Origin: an uncultured Fibrobacter sp.
GTDB lineage: Bacteria; Fibrobacterota; Fibrobacteria; Fibrobacterales; Fibrobacteraceae
Direction of reading: 5' to 3'
Length of the DNA stretch: 6,050 bases
Assembly: GCA_947306025.1 (NCBI GenBank)
Contig: CAMZFJ010000126.1
Coordinates: 1-6,050, forward strand
Each line of letters begins with the position of its first letter. Positions within the stretch are counted from its first letter, which is position 1. The position numbers and the translations under genes were made by a program. Under the pieces are notes generated by a model. The model was not told the origin of the DNA and searched no databases. It saw only the letters and a list, made by a program, of their open reading frames with translations. Shown piece by piece: positions 1 to 5,616 of the stretch.

Positions 1-2
1 CA

Positions 3-341
3 CAACATAAAGTCGAAATTCTCGACCACAAAGGCGAACGCCACTTCTTGCAATCCGATGCCGAATGCCGCAACACGCTATTCGTCGGCAAGCCACAATC
101 TGCACTCAAGCTTTTGCCAAAGCTCATCGCACAGAACGTGAGCAACTTCCGCTTGGAACTTCTAGACGAAGAACCTGAATCCGTCCGCCGCAAGATTGAC
201 ATATACACGCAAGCTATTCGCGGAAAAATCGACATCAACACCGCGATTTCAAAGGCCGGCGTCGAAGAAAAATACGGACTTTCCGAAGGCCAGCTGTTCA
301 ACGAAAGCACCTGGCAAGACAGAAAGAAAGGGTGTGATTAG
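3..341 (+). CDS. Peptidase U32 family protein, C-terminal part (5' end outside window)
   Basis: The open frame runs in from the left edge and ends at TAG (339-341), leaving about 112 residues of a longer protein. A TTG at 48 is not needed as a start, because the frame is open to the edge and the upstream residues (VEILDHKGERHF) fit the family. The order of motifs recalls the distal part of U32 peptidases (collagenase-like protease/YhbU-type): a DxKGERHF strand, then a cysteine-containing CRNTLFVGKPQS segment, then a helix and the strand NFRLELLDE, then a helix ending IYTQAIRGK. Family members act on collagen-like substrates or, in other subgroups, in RNA or cofactor modification. The N-terminal catalytic region is not visible, so the substrate cannot be named. 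Base composition is GC-richer than in the following minus-strand genes. The tail YGLSEGQLFNESTWQDRKKG is not a motif I recognise. The family call rests on pattern memory only. Confidence 0.68.
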   Translation, partial: QHKVEILDHKGERHFLQSDAECRNTLFVGKPQSALKLLPKLIAQNVSNFRLELLDEEPESVRRKIDIYTQAIRGKIDINTAISKAGVEEKYGLSEGQLFNESTWQDRKKGCD

Positions 342-343
342 CA

Positions 344-378
344 GGAAGTAGGAAGTAAACAGTAGACAGTGGTTAGTG
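344..378. repeat. Five degenerate 7-bp direct repeats (NNNAGTR)
   Basis: Three bases after the U32 stop codon the sequence reads as five consecutive heptads: GGAAGTA, GGAAGTA, AACAGTA, GACAGTG, GTTAGTG. All share AGTR in the last four positions. The array directly abuts the hairpin at 379-398, so the two may form one composite intergenic element. No coding or regulatory role can be deduced. Confidence 0.6.
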
Positions 379-404
379 CCCCGGAACGGAGTCCGGGGTG
401 ACAA
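379..404. repeat. Hairpin repeat with GGTGACAA tail between converging genes
   Basis: A perfect 7-bp inverted repeat, CCCCGGA (379-385) and TCCGGGG (392-398), has a 6-base loop and is followed by TGACAA. It sits between the 3' ends of the U32 gene (+) and the PH-like membrane gene (-). It could therefore act as a bidirectional transcription stop or mRNA-stabilising hairpin, but neither strand has a T-tract after it. The tail and orientation match the three hairpins at 5536-5643, which suggests a dispersed chromosomal repeat family rather than a dedicated terminator. Confidence 0.6.
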
Positions 405-406
405 GA

Positions 407-940
407 TTAGTCGCTGGCGGATACAATAATTCCATATTTCTTTCGTAGTTTTTGGCGAGCTACATCGGAAATCTTATAGTATGGTAGTTTCGTTACGGCA
501 AACTCCAAAGCTTCTTTTTTATTTGTGTGAAAAGCGCTTAAACTAACTTCACGTAGCCATCCATTTCCAAGTTTATAAAAAGCAAAAACGCCTATCGGGT
601 AAAAATCCAGCTGGACAATTTCTTTCCAACGAAAACATTGGACTTTATCGAGCAAAGTCTTCGAGAATAGTTTCACCGAACATTTCATTGTTATTCCGGT
701 ATCGTCAAAAATCCATTTTACATTCGGCTTAAATGCAACAACAGCTATTCCAAAAGCGACAAGTATGATAGCACACAGAACAAACAATTTTATAGATTCA
801 ATGTCCATACCTACATTGAAGACATCCCAAAGAGCTTTAAGCATTCCAAAAATGGGCACAACAACAAAACCCAAAAGCAAAAATATGGTCATGAAAAGGA
901 ACGGCATTTCAAAGAAGGATTTGTATTTCACTTCAACCAT
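407..940 (-). CDS. Two-helix membrane protein with PH-like C-terminal domain, function unknown
   Basis: About 177 residues. The ATG at 940-938 is chosen because GGAG lies nine bases upstream. The frame opens earlier, at a GTG (961) and an ATG (955), but neither has a convincing ribosome-binding site. Two hydrophobic segments, at about residues 12-34 and 49-70, form a helical hairpin. The remaining ~105 residues are soluble. They begin with a strand-rich stretch (WIFDDTGITMKCSV, later CFRWKEIVQLDF) followed by a Lys/Arg-rich helical end. This order, with a D-x-GI turn and a W-K-E-I motif, recalls the bacterial PH-like domains found behind short membrane hairpins (YcxB-like/bPH type), but I cannot place it in a named family. 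It is the last gene of the five-gene minus-strand run, 61 bases after the lipoprotein-like gene, and its stop lies just before the 379-398 hairpin. A role in the envelope is inferred only. Confidence 0.75.
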   Translation of the reverse strand: MVEVKYKSFFEMPFLFMTIFLLLGFVVVPIFGMLKALWDVFNVGMDIESIKLFVLCAIILVAFGIAVVAFKPNVKWIFDDTGITMKCSVKLFSKTLLDKVQCFRWKEIVQLDFYPIGVFAFYKLGNGWLREVSLSAFHTNKKEALEFAVTKLPYYKISDVARQKLRKKYGIIVSASD

Positions 941-952
941 TTTAAGAATCTC
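938..952 (-). promoter_or_regulatory. Ribosome-binding site deciding the start of the PH-like membrane gene
   Basis: On the minus strand the sequence reads GGAGATTCTTAAAATG. GGAG is followed nine bases later by ATG at 940. This favours a start seven residues inside the longest open frame. Confidence 0.6.
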
Positions 953-1001
953 CATATTCACTTATATCAGCAGTCCAATTATCTTGCAAACACAGCGGGC
1001 G

Positions 1002-2195
1002 TTATTCGCATATCATAAATGCTTTATCGCATTTTTTGCCTTCTTTGTATTTCACATGTTCATTATTAAAATCACTTTCAATTATTAGGCAAGTATTACG
1101 ATCAACGACTTGTATGTTCAATGAGCCATTCGGCGTAAGTTCAAAAAAGCTTCCATCATCAAACGAAACCTTAATGACTGATGATGAAATACTTTTTTGG
1201 GGATTCGGATAAGGTTTGCTAAGAATGTTGTCGTCACAACTATCTGGTATATTCAAAGCTATGCTATAATAAATTACTTTATCAAACAATCTTTTAGATA
1301 AAGACAGCTTATAAACACCACCATCATCCAGCATAAATAAATCACCCGCAAAACGCCCCATTGTGGGTTTGTGAAAATGATTTCTTAAATAATTTTTTCG
1401 ATTTAACTTATAATCTGCAAGTTTTTTGAAATCTTTTTTATTGATATCTTTTGCCGTAAGATTTCCCATCTCTTTTATCAATTCTGCTTCTGTTCGATAC
1501 ACAACAAAATCATGATTGAAATCTACAATGCTATCGACTTCATATAAAACTGAATCTGATAATCTGACAAAGAACAGCACGTCAGGAAAGATTGAACGAT
1601 ATAAGAGTGCGTGGTCATCATCTAGGAATTCCGCATAGATGACGGTCGTATCCCTATATTTAATTTGTTCAATTTTGTCATACAATATGGATGCGTAGTA
1701 AGAATAACCATATTCCTTCCACCATTTTGTACTTACATTGAATACTGCTGACGATGGAGTAAACTCGGCAAATTTTTCGCTAACTTTTGGGAAAATAAGA
1801 TCTCTCTTTGTCGGGCGTTCAAAGTCTATTTCATGTTCTTCAAAATAAACAATACTGTCCCCCCGCATAAAGAGCCATACTTTTGTAAGTTCAAGATGTC
1901 TTCTAAACTTTTGATGAATTACTTGATTAATTTCTTCATCTGTCATATTATATTCAAAAACATACATCCTATCCCATTCATAAGGAGTCAACATCGGAAT
2001 AGATACGATGCAATTCAGGGAGTCCTTGCATTCCTTTTCGATGACATCTCTGGCAAGAGCTTTTATCGTAGTTGAATTGTCGCTACAATTAGACAGAGTT
2101 GCCAACAGCACAAGGCACAACGGCGCAAGCAGAAGAAGGATTTTAATCCATTTCCGTTTTGCATGGCGAATTTCTTTTTGACGGGGCATGTTCAT
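1002..2195 (-). CDS. Exported lipoprotein-like protein, function unknown
   Basis: About 397 residues from the ATG at 2195. I prefer this start because it overlaps the stop of the upstream DUF2019 gene by one base (TAATG), a typical coupling arrangement. The frame extends nine codons further, to 2222, but that part lies inside the upstream gene and lacks a ribosome site; an ATG two codons downstream (2189) is also possible. The N-terminus is basic (RHAKRKWIK), followed by a hydrophobic core (about residues 18-36) ending LATLSNC, with Cys37. This looks like a lipoprotein signal, but Asn before the Cys is outside the strict [AGS]C lipobox, so it could instead be a membrane anchor. The remainder is a hydrophilic, strand-rich extracytoplasmic region without a recognisable domain. 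It has repeated short F/Y-D-x-D and GDSIVYF-like strands and further cysteines, including three near the C-terminus (NTCLI, KKCDK, MICE). Codon use is AT-rich like its neighbours. Position suggests co-expression with the DUF2019 gene; no function can be assigned. Confidence 0.8.
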   Translation of the reverse strand: MNMPRQKEIRHAKRKWIKILLLLAPLCLVLLATLSNCSDNSTTIKALARDVIEKECKDSLNCIVSIPMLTPYEWDRMYVFEYNMTDEEINQVIHQKFRRHLELTKVWLFMRGDSIVYFEEHEIDFERPTKRDLIFPKVSEKFAEFTPSSAVFNVSTKWWKEYGYSYYASILYDKIEQIKYRDTTVIYAEFLDDDHALLYRSIFPDVLFFVRLSDSVLYEVDSIVDFNHDFVVYRTEAELIKEMGNLTAKDINKKDFKKLADYKLNRKNYLRNHFHKPTMGRFAGDLFMLDDGGVYKLSLSKRLFDKVIYYSIALNIPDSCDDNILSKPYPNPQKSISSSVIKVSFDDGSFFELTPNGSLNIQVVDRNTCLIIESDFNNEHVKYKEGKKCDKAFMICE

Positions 2196-2206
2196 TATAA
2201 AATTAA
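2195..2206 (-). promoter_or_regulatory. Stop/start overlap (TAATG) coupling DUF2019 and lipoprotein-like genes
   Basis: On the minus strand the DUF2019 stop TAA (2197-2195) shares its last A with an ATG (2195-2193) that opens the lipoprotein-like frame. The nearest purine-rich stretch (AAAAAAGGAAA) is about 14 bases upstream, rather far. Initiation probably relies on ribosomes finishing the upstream gene. Confidence 0.55.
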
Positions 2207-2545
2207 ATTTCCTTTTTTCCATTCGTCAAGTGTCATTTTGGCAGATACGGCCAGCAGACTGTTCGAAACTTCGCCAAGTGCGGTCAAAACCTTTTCAGAT
2301 TTCTCATGCGAAATTACAAGATAATGCGTTGCGGCCCAGAGCCTTGTTCCCATAGACGGAGCGGAAAGTAATTCATGGAATGCTTCGCTGTTCAATGCAC
2401 CTTGAGCCTTGATTTGCTGATAAACTGCCATCAACTCGTCGTAGGCTTTATTCGCCTTTTTATGGTTGCCAGTTTCTATTGCGTCGCCATACAAATCTGA
2501 AAGGCGAGCGTATTCTTGAATTATTTTACATTCAGTTATTTTCAT
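2195..2545 (-). CDS. DUF2019 domain protein, possible immunity protein
   Basis: A 116-residue, largely helical cytoplasmic protein without a signal peptide. The pattern matches DUF2019 over nearly its whole length. An N-terminal helix (IIQEYARLSDLYGDAIETG) leads into KKANKAYDELMAVYQQI. A HEAT-like helix pair follows at residues 59-90 (LLSAPSMGTRLWAATHYL, then EKSEKVLTALGEV). The typical C-terminal signature AKMTLDEWKKGNL lies at 102-114. Members are small stand-alone helical proteins, often near toxin or immunity genes. An immunity role is an inference here, helped by the Imm26 gene in the same island. The ATG at 2545 has AGGG about four to five bases upstream, a close but usable ribosome site. 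The gene starts 20 bases after the preceding gene's stop and its own stop overlaps the next gene's ATG, so it is in the middle of an operon. Confidence is high for the gene, moderate for the role. Confidence 0.83.
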   Translation of the reverse strand: MKITECKIIQEYARLSDLYGDAIETGNHKKANKAYDELMAVYQQIKAQGALNSEAFHELLSAPSMGTRLWAATHYLVISHEKSEKVLTALGEVSNSLLAVSAKMTLDEWKKGNLIL

Positions 2546-2565
2546 TTTCCCTATTTTAACAAATT

Positions 2566-3219
2566 TTATTTCATATTTGGAAAATAAAAATCAATAATGC
2601 GCTGAATGCACGTTGTATCTTGGCCTAACTGGTGTAGAAGCGCTTTGGCATTCATCATCTTGTCTTTGCTTGCAGACAGAACCGAATCTACACGGCAATT
2701 TGAAGTGTCCGTTATCTTGCTATAATATGCGCCTTCGCCTTTTCGCTGATTATCGGCAAAGATGAATATTCCAGACAACAGATTGTTCATCTGCAAATTC
2801 TTATGGTTGGTATAATGTTCCCGATCTAAAACTTTTTCGAATACGGCGATGTACTTCGTTCCATCAAAATTAAAAACTCTTGCATAAGGGACAAAACTTG
2901 AAGCCGGAATAGAATCCTGGTCAAAAAAGAAAAAGTCATTCAACAGTTTGTCATAAGGATAATTCCATTTTCTTTTCGCAAAAAGCCTGTATTCATGGTT
3001 GATTTCAATATCAGGAAAAGTAGAGGAAGTATCATTGTGCGTCATGGCGACAAATTCAATTCCTTGATCCACGTTTTTCTCAACGTACTCAGGCCACCAC
3101 ATATTCAGCACGAAGGAATTATATTGCAAAATTCCGATTAAGCCTAAAATTACGCAACAGACAACAAATGCAACAGTGCGTACTTTGGACGACTTGAGTG
3201 ATTTGATTATCGAGCGCAT
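2566..3219 (-). CDS. Single-pass membrane-anchored protein, function unknown
   Basis: 217 residues. A basic N-terminus (MRSIIKSLKSSKVR) precedes one hydrophobic helix at about residues 14-33. About 180 hydrophilic residues follow, most likely on the outer face of the inner membrane. No lipobox is present: two cysteines at 21-22 lie inside the helix and are not preceded by a proper signal core. The soluble part has aromatic-rich strands (EYRLFAKRKWNYPYDKLL, FFFFDQD, YIAVFEKVL) and two widely spaced cysteines (in SNCRVD and TTCIQR) that could form a disulphide. The closing helix ends IIDFYFPNMK. I recognise no domain. The ATG at 3219 lies 13 bases inside the preceding gene and has no clear ribosome site, so translation is probably coupled to that gene. 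The DUF2019 gene follows after 20 bases. Confidence 0.78.
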   Translation of the reverse strand: MRSIIKSLKSSKVRTVAFVVCCVILGLIGILQYNSFVLNMWWPEYVEKNVDQGIEFVAMTHNDTSSTFPDIEINHEYRLFAKRKWNYPYDKLLNDFFFFDQDSIPASSFVPYARVFNFDGTKYIAVFEKVLDREHYTNHKNLQMNNLLSGIFIFADNQRKGEGAYYSKITDTSNCRVDSVLSASKDKMMNAKALLHQLGQDTTCIQRIIDFYFPNMK

Positions 3220-3647
3220 TGACGATACATCACAAAAATGCAGCCTGCAAAACTAATAATCCATATCAAGAACCATGCAAGAAAAACGCCGTTGTCAACA
3301 ATTGTTCGCCCAATGCTTGTCGTATCTGATATTAGGCATAGGCACAATATGTCAAAAAGAAATGGAATGATGAAAAATTTCAAGCACCGCTTTTTCAAGT
3401 TTAGCAAAGTAATAAAAATGAAAATAATCCTGAAAAGCATCATGGTAAACATGATTCCATTGTCATCACTACCTAGACTCATTAAGTCGCGGGTGTAGAA
3501 TGTATCGGAGTTCCCATGTAAATCATAAACACCAGCAGCAACAAAACGATCTACACGAAAAACAGCATACTGCAAAACGCAGATTATTGTTGAAATAATC
3601 AGGAAGATGACGTTCGTAGAATTGGCTGTTTTAATCCGGTTTGTCAC
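3207..3647 (-). CDS. Four-helix integral membrane protein, function unknown
   Basis: 146 residues from a GTG at 3647. AAGG on the minus strand (within AGTAAAAAGGCCCC) lies about eight bases upstream and supports this start. Four hydrophobic segments are visible at about 12-30, 64-84, 89-107 and 119-140. A 30-residue hydrophilic loop separates helices 1 and 2 (RVDRFVAAGVYDLHGNSDTF and onward) and a Lys/Arg patch (LKKRCLK) separates helices 2 and 3. By the positive-inside rule the KKR loop is cytoplasmic and the long first loop lies outside. There is no recognisable family. It is the first gene of the five-gene run, and the 25-bp repeat carrying the candidate promoter lies only about 20 bases upstream. 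Its 3' end overlaps the next gene by 13 bases. Confidence 0.75.
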   Translation of the reverse strand: MTNRIKTANSTNVIFLIISTIICVLQYAVFRVDRFVAAGVYDLHGNSDTFYTRDLMSLGSDDNGIMFTMMLFRIIFIFITLLNLKKRCLKFFIIPFLFDILCLCLISDTTSIGRTIVDNGVFLAWFLIWIISFAGCIFVMYRQCAR

Positions 3648-3667
3648 GTTCGGGGCCTTTTTACTAT

Positions 3668-3692
3668 TCGCTTATTAGAAATAACAATAGTA
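3668..3692. repeat. 25-bp repeat, copy 1, with internal palindrome
   Basis: This segment is identical over 25 bp to 5347-5371 in the same orientation. Inside it is the palindrome TTATTAGAAATAA (5-bp arms, 3-base centre). Beyond 3692 the similarity to copy 2 continues in diverged form for about 35 bp (shared bases include CCGT and GGAG). Both copies lie upstream of a minus-strand gene, so the unit behaves like a promoter/leader block carried with different genes. Confidence 0.75.
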
Positions 3693-3712
3693 AAATCTGG
3701 CCGTCTGAACAA
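3684..3712 (-). promoter_or_regulatory. Candidate promoter of the five-gene run
   Basis: On the minus strand TTGTTC (3712-3707) is separated by 17 bases from TATTGT (3689-3684), a plausible sigma-70-like pair. The expected transcription start falls in the palindrome TTATTTCTAATAA just downstream, which would place a dimeric repressor site over the start point. The -10 half is identical in the second repeat copy, but the -35 half is not conserved there. The call is therefore tentative. Confidence 0.35.
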
Positions 3713-3739
3713 CTGGGTGGAGATGAAAAGGCTTGTATG

Positions 3740-4774
3740 CTATTTCTTGGGTCTCGGCATCGTGAGTATGGTGACGTATATTCGCCCCTTTTGCGAGTAT
3801 TCGTCTAATCCAAGGATAAGTATTTTATCCTTCGTGACCAACAGACGTTCTTCTGAAAATCGTGGAATTTTTCTGTTGCTCCATGTTTTTCCTCCGTCAG
3901 TGCTGTAGTACAAGTAGTGGAGCCAGCTCATGCCAGCGTTGTCCATCTTGAAATCCAGGAGCCCTACGAACAAACTGTCTTCGACATAGAAGTCGGACGG
4001 GTTCATTCCTATGGCAGTGAAGATATGCCACTTGTTCGGAAAAGAACTGTGTATCTTGTATTCGCCCTTGTATTTATGCAGAATATGGACTTCATGAACC
4101 GATGAGTCAGGGCGGTCGTATCCACAGATAATCCAGTTCTCGTCATTTTGGGCGTATTTTTTTCCCGAACTTTGGCATTGTTCTTCATAAATCCATCCAC
4201 GCCTATTTTCTTTTTTTAGCAAGAACGTTTTTCTTTCAAAAGAAGAGTCTTCTTGTTTCACTCTTGCGTACCCGCGACCTGAGTATTCAGTGTTCCCGAA
4301 ATATTCCCAGTTCATGTAATCGCCAGTAGAAACATAAACGGGATGCTCTGCATTATATTTGGTATTTACTAGATAGCGAACCATGAAAACGCTGTCGCCC
4401 CTGTGAAAAAATTGGGCGTCACGAAAGTTTATGGAATCTTTTGTTGTTTTCCAATTTTTACCGCCATCTGTCGTTCGTATGGCTATCGGGTGAGGCTCTT
4501 CTTTTGATGTGGAATCCGAAGCCCCGAATAGCGTGAAGGTGTTTTCGTTTTCTATTGCTATTTCTTCCACCCCCATATACCCAAACACGTTGTCAACCCA
4601 ATACGTCTTTTTTTCAAACGAAAAGGAAGTCCACTTGGCTTCCCAAATATCATCGATTTCTAATAAACCCCATAAAAGTAGGGGAGATAGAAGTAAAAAG
4701 ACTACGGGGAAAAAACAACCGATTGTAAGGAACCAGCCAAACTTAGTGAGCCTTATTTCGGATAGCTTAGTCAT
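3740..4774 (-). CDS. Membrane-anchored Asp-box (BNR/sialidase-like) beta-propeller protein
   Basis: 344 residues. One strong hydrophobic helix at about residues 13-37 anchors the protein, leaving about 305 residues outside. Two good Asp-boxes (S/T-x-D-x-G-x-T/N-W) are visible: TTDGGKNW at 101-108 and STDGGKTW at 291-298. A degenerate one ends in NW at 155-156. Asp-boxes mark the beta-hairpin turns of sialidase-like and VPS10-like propellers, but alone they do not imply glycosidase activity. I see no sialidase FRIP motif or arginine triad, so a structural or binding role is more likely. The ATG at 4774 is preceded immediately by an in-frame TAA and there is no alternative start nearby. The ribosome site is weak (AAAAAGG about 17 bases upstream). 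It lies 64 bases after the Imm26 gene and may share its transcript. The propeller type is inferred from the motifs; the biological role is unknown. Confidence 0.8.
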   Translation of the reverse strand: MTKLSEIRLTKFGWFLTIGCFFPVVFLLLSPLLLWGLLEIDDIWEAKWTSFSFEKKTYWVDNVFGYMGVEEIAIENENTFTLFGASDSTSKEEPHPIAIRTTDGGKNWKTTKDSINFRDAQFFHRGDSVFMVRYLVNTKYNAEHPVYVSTGDYMNWEYFGNTEYSGRGYARVKQEDSSFERKTFLLKKENRRGWIYEEQCQSSGKKYAQNDENWIICGYDRPDSSVHEVHILHKYKGEYKIHSSFPNKWHIFTAIGMNPSDFYVEDSLFVGLLDFKMDNAGMSWLHYLYYSTDGGKTWSNRKIPRFSEERLLVTKDKILILGLDEYSQKGRIYVTILTMPRPKK

Positions 4775-4838
4775 TTATGTGTCAGTCGAGCCTTTTTAAC
4801 CGCAGGGAGCAAAAAACACTTTTCTTTCAAAATCATAC

Positions 4839-5309
4839 TTATGTCTGATCCGTTTCAGGAGTCCATCCAGATTCAATCCGTTCCACTAAAAGAGTGTCGT
4901 TACAAACCTCATTGAGAGACAAACGCCTTTGTTCTTTAGTTAGTTTACCAATGGGCCACTCTTTTTCGCCATCCCAAAGCCACCAAGTTTCAACATTCTT
5001 CGTTTTTGGATCTTCATTTCCATTTCTAAATAGTGGAAAAGGCTTTTGTTTTTCTGGAATTGGCGCATTTCCTACCACAGATACGATGCTTCTGTTCACA
5101 GCCGCGCCCAATGGAAAAAAGGTAGAGAAATCAGGCTCCCTTGAGTTGACAGCAGATTGAATAACATCTAGCGACTGCTTTGTCTGATAAATTGTATTGT
5201 AAACTCGCAACAAAGCTCCATACATCCTATGCTTGTGCGTAAATTGAGCATACGCAAAGCCATGCCGGGTTGGTATTTCAATTATGTCACCGATTTTTGG
5301 TCTTTTCAT
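4839..5309 (-). CDS. Imm26 family immunity protein
   Basis: 156 residues from the ATG at 5309. The frame opens earlier, at a TTG (5366), but the extra 19 residues (LIHLHPHPLP) are unlike the family and that TTG lies inside the 25-bp repeat. The family begins just as this ATG does, with a basic residue pair and KxGDIIEI. Family-like features in order: GDIIEI at 7-12; G-F-AYAQF at 17-23; YGALLRVY at 30-37; VVGNAPIPEKQ at 78-88; the aromatic WWLWDGE at 109-115; IGKLT at 120-124; and the C-terminal LLVERIESGWTP at 140-151. Length and motif order agree with a complete Imm26 protein, a cytoplasmic family predicted to neutralise polymorphic-toxin nuclease-type domains. No toxin gene is in the window, so it is either an orphan immunity gene or its partner lies elsewhere. 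The ribosome site before the ATG is weak. The family call comes from pattern memory and is fairly secure. Confidence 0.85.
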   Translation of the reverse strand: MKRPKIGDIIEIPTRHGFAYAQFTHKHRMYGALLRVYNTIYQTKQSLDVIQSAVNSREPDFSTFFPLGAAVNRSIVSVVGNAPIPEKQKPFPLFRNGNEDPKTKNVETWWLWDGEKEWPIGKLTKEQRRLSLNEVCNDTLLVERIESGWTPETDQT

Positions 5310-5346
5310 AGTTGTTGGCAGAGGGTGTGGGTGTAGATGAATTAAG

Positions 5347-5371
5347 TCGCTTATTAGAAATAACAATAGTA
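5347..5371. repeat. 25-bp repeat, copy 2, upstream of Imm26 gene
   Basis: Identical to 3668-3692, including the palindrome TTATTAGAAATAA. On the minus strand it supplies TATTGT (5368-5363) and, overlapping it, TATACT (5373-5368) as possible -10 elements. No good -35 is seen at 17 bases (TCATAC). The Imm26 ATG lies about 40 bases downstream, giving a short leader. Confidence 0.75.
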
Positions 5372-5470
5372 TAATTCGTCCGTTCGTATGACGTAGCGGA
5401 GGCGAAGGAACAACAAAAGGGCTAGTTTAATTCCCGTTTGGAGAGTCCAAGATACAATCCAATCAAATTT
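5372..5470. other. Gene-free stretch with no recognisable element
   Basis: This stretch lies within the 340-base gap between the Imm26 start and the TPR gene. Its first ~35 bases are the diverged continuation of the 25-bp repeat. I find no open frame with a ribosome site, no tRNA-like fold and no terminator in the remainder. Confidence 0.4.
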
Positions 5471-5495
5471 CGCAAAATGCGTAACGCAAAATGCG
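5471..5495. repeat. Tandem palindromes CGCAAAATGCG, possible operator
   Basis: Two exact copies of CGCAAAATGCG (5471-5481 and 5485-5495) are separated by TAA, giving a 14-bp period. Each copy is itself an inverted repeat (CGCA-AAA-TGCG). A third small palindrome, TCGTATAACGA, follows at 5503-5513. Such an arrangement suits a dimeric DNA-binding protein, but no regulator gene is present in the window. Confidence 0.5.
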
Positions 5496-5535
5496 ATATT
5501 TTTCGTATAACGAGTCTGTAGTAGAAATGTCACTG

Positions 5536-5563
5536 GCTCCTTCGACTACGCTCAGGATGACAC
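5536..5563. repeat. Hairpin repeat unit A (TCCTTCGACTACGCTCAGGA type)
   Basis: An imperfect inverted repeat, TCCT ... AGGA, is followed by TGACAC. Its core is a widely dispersed chromosomal repeat seen in many bacterial genomes. It is the first of three adjacent units that share the GGATGACA ending. Confidence 0.6.
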
Positions 5564-5577
5564 TTCTGGCAGCATGG

Positions 5578-5607
5578 ATCCTTCAGCCGTTGGCTTCAGG
5601 ATGACAA
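5578..5607. repeat. Hairpin repeat unit B
   Basis: Arms ATCCTTCAGCC (5578-5588) and GGCTTCAGGAT (5592-5602) pair except for a two-base internal mismatch, with a 3-base loop. TGACAA overlaps the end of the right arm. Same orientation as units A and C. Confidence 0.6.
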
Positions 5608-5616
5608 TGCCTTAAG

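Noticed and set aside
379..404. Intrinsic terminator for the U32 or PH-like gene
   Set aside because: The hairpin is strong but neither strand has a T-tract after it, so it is listed as a repeat instead.
765..1088. 107-residue plus-strand open frame
   Set aside because: It lies antisense across the PH-like membrane gene and the end of the lipoprotein-like gene, and has no ribosome site or family-like pattern.
2196..2222. Longer lipoprotein-like frame starting at 2222
   Set aside because: The extra nine residues overlap the DUF2019 coding end, have no ribosome site, and lengthen the basic region without need.
3668..3731. Integron attC-type recombination site
   Set aside because: The repeat recurs between gene units as a cassette site would, but I find no paired RYYYAAC/GTTRRRY core sites and no long imperfect palindrome.
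3717..4105. Two plus-strand frames (3717-3908 and 3917-4105)
   Set aside because: Both are antisense to the Asp-box gene, whose motifs confirm the minus-strand reading.
4509..5160. Plus-strand frames at 4509-4799 and 4894-5160
   Set aside because: They are shadows of the Asp-box and Imm26 genes, which carry recognisable motifs on the other strand.
5471..5495. Possible start of a CRISPR array
   Set aside because: There are only two 11-bp units separated by three bases, so there is no spacer-sized gap.
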